From NCBI GenBank assembly GCA_003963455.1, contig RXJA01000053.1:57204-121203 (forward strand): a stretch of DNA of 64,000 nucleotides, given 5' to 3'. The translations under genes were made by a program, and so were the position numbers. Below the pieces are notes generated by a model. It searched no databases. It was not told the DNA's origin and saw only the letters and a list, made by a program, of their open reading frames with translations. This DNA comes from Hyphomicrobiales bacterium (GTDB lineage Bacteria; Pseudomonadota; Alphaproteobacteria; Rhizobiales; Rhizobiaceae). Shown piece by piece: positions 30,710 to 40,569 of this stretch (position 1 is its first letter; the number at the start of each line of letters is the position of its first letter).

Positions 30710-31950
30710 GCGAGCCTCGGATCGACGCCGAGCGCTTCCTCGGCCGGCTCGATGCGTTCGCCCGGATTGGCGCCACGCCGAAGGGCGGCGTCAACCGACA
30801 GGCGCTTTCGCCGGAGGATCGGCGCGCGCGGCGCCTTCTGACGGAACTGGGCCAAGCACGCGGCTTCGGCGTTGCCCAGGACGCCATCGCCAATCTGTTC
30901 ATTCGGCGCGACGGCAAGGACAATTCCAGGCCGTCGTTCCTGATCGGCAGCCATCTCGACAGCCAGCTGACCGGAGGCCGCTTCGATGGCGCGCTCGGGA
31001 CGCTCGCTGCCTTCGAGGTGCTGGAGGCATTGGAGGATGCGAGCGTCGAGACGCCTTTCCCGGTCGAGGCGGTGGCCTGGACAAACGAGGAAGGCAGCCA
31101 CTACCAGCCAGGCTGCATGGGCTCCATGGCCTTCGCCTCCGGCTCGATCCCGGACCAGTGGACTACCTTGCGCGGCCATGACGGCTCTCTGTTCGCCGAC
31201 GAGCTGCAGGCGACGCTCGAGGCGTTGCCGGAGGCAGCAATGCGCCCGCTCGGCTTTCCGATCGCTGCCTACCTGGAATTGCATATCGAGCAAGGGCCCT
31301 CGCTGGAATGCGAGAACATCCCTGTCGGCATCGTGGAAGGTATCCAGGGTACACGCTGGCTGGAGGTCGAGATCACTGGCCAGTCAGCGCATGCCGGCAC
31401 CACCGCGCTCGCCTTGCGACGTGACGCCATGGCAGCCACTGTGCGCGGGCTGGCCCAGCTCTATGCAGAAATCATGCCGCGCGACGAGCGCGCCCGCTTC
31501 ACTGTTGGCAGGCTTACCCTGGAGCCAGGCACGGTCAACGCCATTCCCGAAAAAGTCGCCTTCACGATCGATCTGCGCCATCCCGAGATTGGCGCGCTCG
31601 ACAGTCTCGAAACGTTAATCGCGAGCACCTTTGCAGAGGTTGCGGCGGCGGGCCGCTGTGCGTCGACACTGCGCCGCATCTTCGATATGCCGCCAACGGT
31701 CTTCTCACCGCCGCTGCTTGAGCGATTGCGCGAAGCCGCAGACGGTCTGGGACTCGCGTCGAAATCGATGCTTTCCGGAGCCTTTCATGACGCTCTATTT
31801 GTGAACTGCGTGGCGCCCGCTGCGATGATCTTCGTGCCTTGCCGAGACGGGCTGAGCCACAACGAGGCTGAATATGTTGAGCCGGAGCAAGCGGTCGCAG
31901 GCGCGCGAATGCTGCTTGCCTCAACGCTAAAGATTCTGGAGAACCGATGA
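30706..31950 (+). CDS. M20-type Zn-dependent hydrolase (N-carbamoyl-L-amino acid hydrolase/allantoate amidohydrolase/beta-ureidopropionase group)
   Basis: FLIGSHLDSQLTGGRFDGALG, WTNEEGSHYQPGCMGSMAF, ELHIEQGPSLE, MIFVPCRDGLSHNEAEY. Confidence 0.9.
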   Translation: MSEPRIDAERFLGRLDAFARIGATPKGGVNRQALSPEDRRARRLLTELGQARGFGVAQDAIANLFIRRDGKDNSRPSFLIGSHLDSQLTGGRFDGALGTLAAFEVLEALEDASVETPFPVEAVAWTNEEGSHYQPGCMGSMAFASGSIPDQWTTLRGHDGSLFADELQATLEALPEAAMRPLGFPIAAYLELHIEQGPSLECENIPVGIVEGIQGTRWLEVEITGQSAHAGTTALALRRDAMAATVRGLAQLYAEIMPRDERARFTVGRLTLEPGTVNAIPEKVAFTIDLRHPEIGALDSLETLIASTFAEVAAAGRCASTLRRIFDMPPTVFSPPLLERLREAADGLGLASKSMLSGAFHDALFVNCVAPAAMIFVPCRDGLSHNEAEYVEPEQAVAGARMLLASTLKILENR

Positions 31951-31974
31951 TGGCAAGGCCAGCGCTGTGCTCAT

Positions 31975-32300
31975 CTGTAACTGGCGCCGCGCAAGGGTGC
32001 TTTCAGCAGGTGGGCAGTTCGGCATAGCTGACGTAGAAGCCGACCCGAGCTTCTTCGACACTTCGAACAGCGGCGCGGTTTCCGGTCCCGGCATCTCGCG
32101 CTCTTAGTGCTGTCGAGCTCCGCCTCGTCCTCGATCGTCCAGCGCGGGAAGAAGGTCGTGAAGGCAAGTTCGGGAAACACCACGAGTTCGGCGTCCCGGC
32201 CCTTGGCTTCGCGTATCATAGCCAGCAGACCGTACCTTGCGGGTTCGGCCCTGGCGATCGGCCCCATTTACGCCGAAGCGGCCTTGACGATGCGTGACAT
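31975..32300 (-). pseudogene. N-carbamoyl-D-amino-acid hydrolase (nitrilase superfamily) remnant
   Basis: MSRIVKAASA*MGPIARAEP...LLAMIREAKGRDAELVVFPELAFTTFFPRWTIEDEAELDS; in-frame TAA at codon 11 (32268-32270), then frameshifts with EMPGPETAPLFE traces; truncated. Confidence 0.75.
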
Positions 32301-32406
32301 ACTGTTCCTTGTGCAATTCCTGCCGGGGGGCTCTGCCCCGGGTTGCGTGAAACGAACAACCGGCGCGGGTCAGCGAAGCGACCCAAACACTGAGCCGTGC
32401 TGCCGG

Positions 32407-33141
32407 TCACCCTTCCTCGTGTCCGGCTTCCGCGTGTCCGCGCAGCCACTCGATCGAATCCGTGAAGCTGGCGGTGTCGACCCCGCGCTCGAGATTCATG
32501 TCCTCCTCGACATGGTGAAGGTGACCGAGCATCTCTCTTGCCGCCGCCGCGTGATCTCCCTCGGCGATGGCGCGCGCGATGCGGCTGTGCTCATCGGGCG
32601 GGCAGGCCTCGTCGCGGCCCGCATAAAGCAGGATGGCCAAGCAGGTCAGCGCCTGGAGCTGGTTCATCAGGCGCACCAGGATGCGGTTCCCGGCCATTTC
32701 CGCGAGCAGCAGATGAAATTCGCCGGAAAGCCTGACCTGGGTTCCGCGGCTTCTGGTGCGCCTGGCTTCGTCTTCCAGGGCCAGATGCTGGTCCAGGCGG
32801 CCGATGAAGTCCTGCTTTGAAGGCGCGCTTGCAAGGATCCTGACGATGTCGGGCTCGACCATGCGGCGCACGGCAAGGATGTCGCGGGCCTCCTTCCTTG
32901 TCGGCGCCGCGATCGTCGATCCGATATTGGGCGATTTCACCAGAATGCCGTCTTGGGAAAGGCGGGCTATGGCCTGGCGAACGACTGTGCGGCTGACATC
33001 GAACGTGGTTGCGAGTTGCTCTTCGGTGATCTTTTCGCCGGGGGGGAGCCTCTGCTCAAATATCGCCTGAAGTATGCGTTTGCGAATCTCTACTTCGGTC
33101 CTTCCGCGTGACTTTTCAAATCTGACAAGTGTGCGTTCCAC
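32407..33141 (-). CDS. GntR-family regulator (FCD effector domain)
   Basis: EVEIRKRILQAIFEQRLPPGEKITEEQLATTFDVSRTVVRQAIARLSQDGILV; FCD-like C-terminus. Confidence 0.92.
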   Translation of the reverse strand: MERTLVRFEKSRGRTEVEIRKRILQAIFEQRLPPGEKITEEQLATTFDVSRTVVRQAIARLSQDGILVKSPNIGSTIAAPTRKEARDILAVRRMVEPDIVRILASAPSKQDFIGRLDQHLALEDEARRTRSRGTQVRLSGEFHLLLAEMAGNRILVRLMNQLQALTCLAILLYAGRDEACPPDEHSRIARAIAEGDHAAAAREMLGHLHHVEEDMNLERGVDTASFTDSIEWLRGHAEAGHEEG

Positions 33142-33749
33142 TGTTTTTTACCTTGCCTTGCTGCCATGAGAGCTTCCCCAAAATAAGCTTCCCACCAATT
33201 CAGGTCCTTCCGTGCGAGGCTCTTCCACGAAGCACCGCTAGACTTGTTTCGCCCCTGGAATTGCGGAGCGCGACAGGATCGTCGCTGGTATTAGCCTGTT
33301 TCGCCACAAGGTGGAACCATGCCGAAACGCGCGATGACGCGTCGGCATCGACACCCTATCGGACGTGCTGTCCGTCCGTCGTACTTGCTCGGGTTCGCTT
33401 GGGAATGAATCTCGATCGAGGCCTCATCGGAGAGTTGACAAAGGGGGAAACTAATGCGGAAATGGATTGTGCACAAGACAGGACACAATAAACTCAATGG
33501 GCACGGGAACTATCGACGGTTCGCTGTTTGAGGAAACGTGAACCATCTGCGGGGCGGATCAACCATGTCCGGCCCACTATGAAGATTGTGGAGGATGACA
33601 AGATGATTGGCTTGCGGATGAGCGCGATTAATCGCGCCATGACGGTGGGTATTGGCAGGCGCGAGGCTGGATCTTCGGATCGCGCCGTCGTCCCGGCCGG
33701 CAATCGTCCCACGGCCTCCGACGCCGTTCCTGAAGGCGAGGTCTGACCC

Positions 33750-35288
33750 TTGTCCTCCGCTCTCCAGGCAAACGCGATCAGCAAGAGCTATGGGGCGACG
33801 ACCGCCCTTCAGGATGTGTCGTTCGAGTTGAAGCGCGGACAGGTCTGCGGGCTTCTCGGCGAGAACGGAGCTGGCAAGTCGACCCTCGTCAAGTCCATAA
33901 GCGGAGTGGTAACGCCGGATACCGGCGAGATCCTGCTCAATGGCGAGCCTTACCGCCCGCGGTCGATCGTCGAGGGCAACCGCAGGGGTGTCTCGACGGC
34001 ATTCCAGGAACTCAGCCTTGTTCCAACGCTCTCGGTGGCCGTGAACCTTTTCCTGCCGCACCCGGAACGCAACAGGCTGGGTCTGGTGCCGACCCGCAAG
34101 CTCGAGCAGCAGGCCGCCGAGATACTCGACCAGCATGGCGTTCGCGATATCAAGCCGTCCGTCCTGGTCGGCGACCTTCCCCTGGGCATGCGCCAGCGCA
34201 TCGAGATCGTGCGCGCGCTGCAGCGCAAGCCGTCGGTGCTGCTTCTCGACGAACCGACCGCCGCGCTCTCCGATCGCGAATGGCTGTTCGGCCTAATCGA
34301 CAAGGCGGTCGCGGCGGGGACGTCGATCCTCTACATCAGCCACAAGCTCGACGAGATCCGCCGCCTGTGCAGCCGCTGCGTCATCCTTCGCAACGGGCGG
34401 AAGGTCATGGACAGCGACGTCGAAACCATGTCCAACGACGAGATCTTCACCAATATGGCCGGGCGCTCGGTGGTCGAGACATTCATCAGCAGGGCGCCCG
34501 CCATCCGGATCGGCGCGGCGCCTCGGCTCGAGGTCCGCAATCTCAAGGGGCCGGGTGTCGAGGACGTTTCCTTCAAGCTCGCCCCCGGTGAATGCCTTGG
34601 CGTCGCGGGACTGGAGGGACACGGCCAGTCGAGCCTCTTCAAGGCCCTCGTCGGATTGTCCCCGATTGCTAGCGGGACGATTGCGGTGGACGGCGTCGAT
34701 GTTGCCATTCGCTCGCCCCGCGAGTCGCTGAAGCATGGTGTCGTGCTGGTCCCGGAGGAAAGGAAATCCGAAGGCATCTTCAGCGACTTGACCACGATGG
34801 CCAATATTTCGATGCCGGTCATCGACGGAATCACCCGCTTCGGCCTAGTGAATCGCAATGCCGAGCGTCGCGCTGTCAGTGTCGTCACGCCGTCGGTCAA
34901 TCTGTCGGAGCGCTTCCTCGGCCTCGGCATTGGGGCGCTGTCGGGCGGCAACCAGCAGAAGGCGATCTTGGCGCGCGCCCTGATCAGCGGCGCCAAATGC
35001 CTGCTTCTGTTCGACCCCACGCGCGGCGTCGACGTCGGAGCCAAGCAGAATATCTACGCCATGATGGCAGCTTTCGTCCGTGACGGCGGTTCTGTCCTGT
35101 TCTGTTCGACCGAGCTCGATGAGCTCGTCCATCTCTGCGACCGCTGCCTCGTCATATATCGCAACGCGATCGCCGGCGACCTGCCGCGCGAGGAGCTGTC
35201 GCAAGACAGGCTTCTGTCCATCGCATCGGGTTTCAAGCCGCGGCCGGATGCCGGATTGGCCGCCGTCAGCCAGAAGGATGCGCAATGA
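33750..35288 (+). CDS. RbsA-type sugar ABC transporter ATP-binding protein (two NBDs), TTG start
   Basis: GENGAGKSTLVKSISG, LLLDEPTAAL; second domain LSGGNQQKAILARAL, FDPTRGVDVGAK. Confidence 0.92.
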   Translation: MSSALQANAISKSYGATTALQDVSFELKRGQVCGLLGENGAGKSTLVKSISGVVTPDTGEILLNGEPYRPRSIVEGNRRGVSTAFQELSLVPTLSVAVNLFLPHPERNRLGLVPTRKLEQQAAEILDQHGVRDIKPSVLVGDLPLGMRQRIEIVRALQRKPSVLLLDEPTAALSDREWLFGLIDKAVAAGTSILYISHKLDEIRRLCSRCVILRNGRKVMDSDVETMSNDEIFTNMAGRSVVETFISRAPAIRIGAAPRLEVRNLKGPGVEDVSFKLAPGECLGVAGLEGHGQSSLFKALVGLSPIASGTIAVDGVDVAIRSPRESLKHGVVLVPEERKSEGIFSDLTTMANISMPVIDGITRFGLVNRNAERRAVSVVTPSVNLSERFLGLGIGALSGGNQQKAILARALISGAKCLLLFDPTRGVDVGAKQNIYAMMAAFVRDGGSVLFCSTELDELVHLCDRCLVIYRNAIAGDLPREELSQDRLLSIASGFKPRPDAGLAAVSQKDAQ

Positions 35289-36256
35289 TGGCTCAGTCTT
35301 CGCCATGGTACCGGCGAGTGGGCGGCGGCGCCTTGCCGGCGATCCTGCTGCTCATCCTGATGCTTGCCATCTATGCCACCTACGAGCCGTCGGCGCTGAC
35401 GAGCTTCGGCATCGGCAATCTGCTGAACAACGCGATCGTGCTCGCTTTGGCCGCGACTGGCCTCACAATCGTCGTGCTGACCGGTGAATTCGACCTGTCG
35501 GGCGCCGGCGTCGTCGCCATCTGCAACGTCATGGCCGCGACGCTAAGCATGGGCGCGCCGGGCAGCATGGGGACCTTCGCCCTAGTGCTTCTGGTCGGTC
35601 TCGCCATCGGCGTGATCAACGCCTATCTGATCGCCATTCTGGGGTTGCAGTCGCTGGCGGTGACGATCGGTTCGCTCATCGTGTGCCAGGGCATAGCGCT
35701 GATCATCCTGCCGGCCCCGGGCGGCGAGGTTGCCGACGCGATCATCTCCGGTGTGACGGGCGACCTGTTGGGTGTCCCGATCGCCGGCATCATGTTCGTG
35801 GCGCTGGCGCTGGCATGGACGTTCCTGAAGAACACCAGGTGGGGGATCGCGGTCTATGCCGTCGGCGCCGATCCGGTCGCCTCGCGCCTCTCCGGCCTGA
35901 ACGTTCCGACGACCAAGTTCATCGCATTCGTGATCGCCGGGCTTTGCTACGGCGCGGCGGGTTTCGTCTACAGCGCCGAGATCGGCTCGGGCGACCCGCG
36001 CATCAGTGATTCCTTCCTGCTTTACATGTTCGCCGCCGTCGCCATCGGCGGGACGTCCCTGATGGGCGGGCGTGGGGGCGTGCTCGGCTCTCTCGTCGGC
36101 GTGGGCATCCTGACGGTGATGCAGAAGATGCTGTTCGCGATCGGCGTCGCCGAATTTTACACCAACATTTTCAACGGGTTGATCATGATTGCCGCGATCT
36201 TCTTCGGCCAGCTTTCGCCGCTTGTGGCGCGGATCGCGCGCAGGAGGCCCGCGTGA
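35285..36256 (+). CDS. Sugar-type ABC transporter permease
   Basis: TIVVLTGEFDLSGAGVVAICNVMAA and GGTSLMGGRGGVLGSLVGVG. Confidence 0.92.
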   Translation: MMAQSSPWYRRVGGGALPAILLLILMLAIYATYEPSALTSFGIGNLLNNAIVLALAATGLTIVVLTGEFDLSGAGVVAICNVMAATLSMGAPGSMGTFALVLLVGLAIGVINAYLIAILGLQSLAVTIGSLIVCQGIALIILPAPGGEVADAIISGVTGDLLGVPIAGIMFVALALAWTFLKNTRWGIAVYAVGADPVASRLSGLNVPTTKFIAFVIAGLCYGAAGFVYSAEIGSGDPRISDSFLLYMFAAVAIGGTSLMGGRGGVLGSLVGVGILTVMQKMLFAIGVAEFYTNIFNGLIMIAAIFFGQLSPLVARIARRRPA

Positions 36257-37275
36257 TGCAGAACAACGTGATGCAGAACAAGCCGGCCGCGGCTGTCGGC
36301 GACACGGCAGCGATCGACATGCCGGTCCGGCGGCAGTGGCTGCGCCCCGACGCCAAGCCGGCGGCGTTGGTCCTGCTGGCGACCGTCGCGCTGATCGTCA
36401 GCATGAAGCTCGTCAATTCGGACTTCGGCTCGCTCAACCAACTCACCGCCATCCTGATCACGTCGATCTTCCTCGTCGTGGCTTCGTTCGGCCAGGGGCT
36501 CGTCATCCTGACGGGCGGCATCGACCTATCGATCGGTGTCGTGATGGGCATCGGCGGGATGATCATCGCGGGCATGACGCGGGGCAGCGACGACATGCTG
36601 ATCTACGCCCTGCCGACCGCGCTCGTCTGTTGCGCGGCGATCGGCGTGATCAACGGCATCGGCGTTGCCGTGGCCAAGCTGCCGCCCTTCATCATGACCC
36701 TTTCGTCGGGCACGACCTTCTTCGGCGTCGGGCTGGCGCTCACGGCGGGCAGCTCCCAGCAGCCGGTCGCGCCGGCCCTGCAGAAATTCATGAGCGGCAG
36801 CTGGCTCGGCCTGCCGCTGCCGGTCTGGTTCCTGATCGTCTTCGCCGTGCTTGCGACGCTGGTTCAGAACGGCACCGCTGGAGGCCGCAAGCTTTACGCT
36901 ATGGGCAGCAGCCCCGGCGCCGCGCGGGTGCTCGGGCTTCCGACCACGATGCTGACCATCGCCGTCTACGGCGCCAGCGGCCTGTGCGCGGGAATAGCCG
37001 GCATCCTGCTCGCCGGCTACTCCTCGAGCGCGACGCTGGACATGGGCAACGCGCTGCTGATGCCGACCATCGCGGCCGTGGTGATCGGTGGCGCCCGCGT
37101 CACCGGCGGCGCCGGCATCTATCTGGGCACGTTGGCGGGCGCACTGTTCCTGAGCACGCTTTCGACCGTGATCACGATCCTCAGCCTCTCGCAGGGCCTG
37201 CGCAGCGTCATCCAGGGCGGCATCATCATCGGAGCGCTTCTGCTCCAAAGCAGTCGGTCCGCGCAAAGACGCTGA
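36253..37275 (+). CDS. Sugar-type ABC transporter permease
   Basis: LVILTGGIDLSIGVVMGIGGMI; overlaps preceding permease by 4 nt. Confidence 0.92.
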   Translation: MMQNNVMQNKPAAAVGDTAAIDMPVRRQWLRPDAKPAALVLLATVALIVSMKLVNSDFGSLNQLTAILITSIFLVVASFGQGLVILTGGIDLSIGVVMGIGGMIIAGMTRGSDDMLIYALPTALVCCAAIGVINGIGVAVAKLPPFIMTLSSGTTFFGVGLALTAGSSQQPVAPALQKFMSGSWLGLPLPVWFLIVFAVLATLVQNGTAGGRKLYAMGSSPGAARVLGLPTTMLTIAVYGASGLCAGIAGILLAGYSSSATLDMGNALLMPTIAAVVIGGARVTGGAGIYLGTLAGALFLSTLSTVITILSLSQGLRSVIQGGIIIGALLLQSSRSAQRR

Positions 37276-37308
37276 CCGGACAACGACGGCCAAAAGGAGG
37301 AAGAGCAA

Positions 37309-38535
37309 ATGGAAGGCAAGAGAATATCCAGGGGTATAGCCAAGGCGGCCGCGGCCGCGCTGGTCTCGTCGCTATGCGTGGTTCCGTTGAGCCAAGCCAA
37401 TGCCAAGGATCATTACAAGGTGTTCCTGAACATGAGCTACAGCGGCAATTCATGGCAGGCGGCGGCGGCCAACGGCATCAAGGCGCTCGCGGCGACGCCG
37501 CCCTACGACAAGATGATCGAGTTCAAGACCGTCATCTCGGGCACGGACGTGCAGCGCCAGATTTCCGACCTGCAGAGCATGATCGCCGCCGGCGCCGACG
37601 CGATCCTTATCATGCCTCTCTCCCCGACCGCGCTCAATCGGGTTGTCAAGCAGGCCTGCGACAAGGGCATCGCCGTCTTCACCTACGACGCCACCGTCAC
37701 GCAGCCATGCGCCCACAATGTCAGCAGCATCACGGCCCGCTACGGCGCCAACACTGCCCAGTGGATGGTCAATCAGATGGGCGGAAAGGGCGAGGTCGTG
37801 TTCAATCACGGCGTTGCCGGCACGACGGTAACCAAGACCTATGATGAGCAGGCATATGGCGTCTTCAAGAAATATCCCGGCATCAAGATTGTCGGCGATT
37901 TCTATGGCAACTGGAACGATGCGACCTCGCAGGAGGAAGTCGCCAAGATCCTCGCCGCCCATCCCAACATCGACGGTATCTGGAGCGTCGACGGCAGCTA
38001 CGGATCGCTGCAGGCCGTGATGAACGGTCGTCCGGACCGCCTCGTGACGATGGCCGGCCAATCCAACAACGGCTACCGTCTCGCCATTGCCGATCCGGCC
38101 ATGCAGGCGAAGGGCCTCAAGGGCGTTTCCTCGAGCTCCGGGCCCTCGGTGGGCGGCTATGCCTTCAAGCTGATGATGGAGGTGGTGACCGGCAAGAAGA
38201 AGCTCGAAAAGCAGAATGTCGAGTTCCCGCTGCCTTGGGTCGAGCCCAAGGACGTCAAGGTCTGCCCGGGCGACGCCTTTGTCAACGGCTGCAACACCTT
38301 CCCGGCCGACAAAGTGTCGGCGTTGTTCCTCGACACCGCGCTCGACGGCAAGCTGTTGCCGGAACTGAGCATCGATGCTGTGCAGACCGGCAACCCGAAA
38401 GCCGGCGCGAAGATCGAGGAATTGCCCCCGGTGAAATATGCCGACACGCTGCCGGGCATCAACTGCACCGACTGCACGCCGCCGGCCGACTGGCTCGAGC
38501 CCAATCTCGTAAAGCCCATACCGGTGCCGAACTAA
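37309..38535 (+). CDS. Sugar-type ABC transporter substrate-binding protein
   Basis: Signal peptide; YKVFLNMSYSGNSWQAAAANGIKAL, DGIWSVDGSYGSLQAVM. Confidence 0.9.
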   Translation: MEGKRISRGIAKAAAAALVSSLCVVPLSQANAKDHYKVFLNMSYSGNSWQAAAANGIKALAATPPYDKMIEFKTVISGTDVQRQISDLQSMIAAGADAILIMPLSPTALNRVVKQACDKGIAVFTYDATVTQPCAHNVSSITARYGANTAQWMVNQMGGKGEVVFNHGVAGTTVTKTYDEQAYGVFKKYPGIKIVGDFYGNWNDATSQEEVAKILAAHPNIDGIWSVDGSYGSLQAVMNGRPDRLVTMAGQSNNGYRLAIADPAMQAKGLKGVSSSSGPSVGGYAFKLMMEVVTGKKKLEKQNVEFPLPWVEPKDVKVCPGDAFVNGCNTFPADKVSALFLDTALDGKLLPELSIDAVQTGNPKAGAKIEELPPVKYADTLPGINCTDCTPPADWLEPNLVKPIPVPN

Positions 38536-38681
38536 GCCTCGCGACAACAGGGACATGAACAGCTTGGGCATCGGATCCGACTGAGATCCGATGCCCGGCC
38601 ATCTGCAAGGTTGGCCATCGCAATTCCTCGATGCGGCAGGATGAACGCCGTGCAAACTTTGAAAATACGGAGAAGCAGCAA

Positions 38682-39092
38682 GTGACGAGGATAAACATCA
38701 AGGCAGGCGACTTCAGCTTCAAGGCAAGGCTGGAAGGAAAGATTGCACCGAAGACCTGCGCGCTTTTCCTCTCTCTCCTGCCCTACAAGGAGCGCATCAT
38801 CCATGTTCGCTGGAGCGGCGAAGGCTGCTGGATTCCGCTGGGTGAGACGGATTTCGGCGTCAGCTTCGAAAACGCGACCAGCTATCCGGCGCCCGGTCAG
38901 TTTATCCTCTATCCAGGCGGCTTCAGCGAGACCGAGATCCTGCTGGCCTATGGCGGCGTGAATTTCGCGAGCAAGATGGGCCAGCTTGCCGGAAATCATT
39001 TCCTCACGATCACCGAAGGTCAGGAGAACCTGGCCGAGCTGGGCAAGAAGGTCCTTTGGCACGGTGCGCAGAACATCGAGTTTTCTCTGTAG
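38682..39092 (+). CDS. DUF3830 family (cyclophilin-like fold) protein, GTG start
   Basis: FKARLEGKIAPKTCALFLSLLPYKERIIHVRWSGEGCWIPLG...QFILYPGG. Confidence 0.75.
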   Translation: MTRINIKAGDFSFKARLEGKIAPKTCALFLSLLPYKERIIHVRWSGEGCWIPLGETDFGVSFENATSYPAPGQFILYPGGFSETEILLAYGGVNFASKMGQLAGNHFLTITEGQENLAELGKKVLWHGAQNIEFSL

Positions 39093-39114
39093 CCGATAAT
39101 CGGGACGCTTCGAC

Positions 39115-40518
39115 ATGCCATTGGATATGATCATCAAGGGCGGCACCGTCGTCACGGCGACCGATCGCTTCCGGTCCGATATCGGAATAGAGGACGGCCG
39201 GATTTTCGTCCTGGCCAGGAACCTGGAGGGCGCGCCGGAAGTCATCGACGCGTCCGGCCTGCTTGTCATGCCGGGCGGGATAGACAGCCACGTGCATCTC
39301 GACCAGCCGGGAAGTCCCGGCATCGTGATGGCCGACAATTTCGAGACCGGCACCCGATCGGCCGCCGTCGGTGGCAACACGACCGTGTTGCCGTTCTGCC
39401 TGCAGGCCAAGGGGCAGACGCTGCGCGAGGCGATCACCGAATACGAGCGCAAGGCCGAAGGCAATTGCCATATCGACGTCGCCTTCCATCTGATCATCAG
39501 CGATCCAACGCCGCAGGTGCTCGGCCAGGAGCTGCCGGCGCTGATCGAGGAGGGATATACCTCGATCAAGATATTCATGACCTATGACGACCTCGTGCTG
39601 CGCGACCGCGATATCCTCGAAGTGCTGGCGGTCGCGCGCCGACATGGCGCACTCGTCATGGTCCATGCCGAGGGCTACGACACGATCAAGTTCCTGACCG
39701 ACCAGCTGGAGCAGCAGGGCAAAACCGCGCCCTTCTTCCACGGTCCCTCGCGCCCCGTCGTGGTCGAGCGGGAGGCCACGCATCGGGCCATCAGCCTGGC
39801 CGAACTCGTCGATACTGACATCATGATCGTCCATGTCTCCAACCGACAGGCGATGGAGGAGATACGCCGCGCGCAGCAGCGCGGGTTGGCCATCTATGGC
39901 GAGACCTGCCCGCAATATCTGGTGCTGACCGAGAACGACATGGACCGTGCCGGCATGGAAGGCGCCAAATATGTCTGCAGCCCGCCGCCCCGCGATATCG
40001 ACAGCCAACTTGCCTGCTGGGCGGGACTGCAGCAGGGCGTGTTCGAAGTCTTCTCGTCCGACCACTGCCCTTTCCGCTACGAGGACGAAGCCGGCAAGGG
40101 CACGCCCAAGGGCAAGACGAGCTTCCGCTACGTTCCGAACGGCATACCCGGCATCGCGGCGCGCATGCCGATCCTGTTCTCCGAAGGCGTGGGCAAGGGC
40201 CGCATAAGCCTGAACCGCTTCGTGGCGCTGACCTCGACCAACCATGCCAAGCGTTACGGCCTCTACCCGCAAAAGGGCACGATCGCCGTCGGAAGCGACG
40301 CCGACCTGGTGCTTTGGGACGACAAGAAGAAGATTACCATCACCCACGGCCTTTTGCAGGACGGCTGCGACTACACGCCTTACGAAGGCATGGAAGTGAC
40401 CGGCTGGCCGGTCCGTACCATCATGAAGGGACGCACCATCGTGAAGGACGGCGTCGTATCGAAGCCTAAAAACGGCACGCAACTGAAAAGGACGCTGCCG
40501 AGGGCCAAGACCTTCTGA
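39115..40518 (+). CDS. Dihydropyrimidinase/D-hydantoinase-family amidohydrolase
   Basis: MIIKGGTVVTATDRF, VMPGGIDSHVHLDQP, SIKIFMTYD, VFSSDHCPFRY. Confidence 0.92.
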   Translation: MPLDMIIKGGTVVTATDRFRSDIGIEDGRIFVLARNLEGAPEVIDASGLLVMPGGIDSHVHLDQPGSPGIVMADNFETGTRSAAVGGNTTVLPFCLQAKGQTLREAITEYERKAEGNCHIDVAFHLIISDPTPQVLGQELPALIEEGYTSIKIFMTYDDLVLRDRDILEVLAVARRHGALVMVHAEGYDTIKFLTDQLEQQGKTAPFFHGPSRPVVVEREATHRAISLAELVDTDIMIVHVSNRQAMEEIRRAQQRGLAIYGETCPQYLVLTENDMDRAGMEGAKYVCSPPPRDIDSQLACWAGLQQGVFEVFSSDHCPFRYEDEAGKGTPKGKTSFRYVPNGIPGIAARMPILFSEGVGKGRISLNRFVALTSTNHAKRYGLYPQKGTIAVGSDADLVLWDDKKKITITHGLLQDGCDYTPYEGMEVTGWPVRTIMKGRTIVKDGVVSKPKNGTQLKRTLPRAKTF

Positions 40519-40569
40519 GGTTTCTGCGGCGGAGTAAGTCCAGGAGAGCCTGTCTTTCCCGGACTTATC

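Noticed and set aside
33528-33746. 72-aa + ORF just upstream of the RbsA-type gene
   Set aside because: No recognisable motif; may be leader or noise, cannot be supported as a gene.
36189-37844. 551-aa + strand ORF
   Set aside because: Out-of-frame shadow of permease and SBP genes (Arg/Gly/His-rich).
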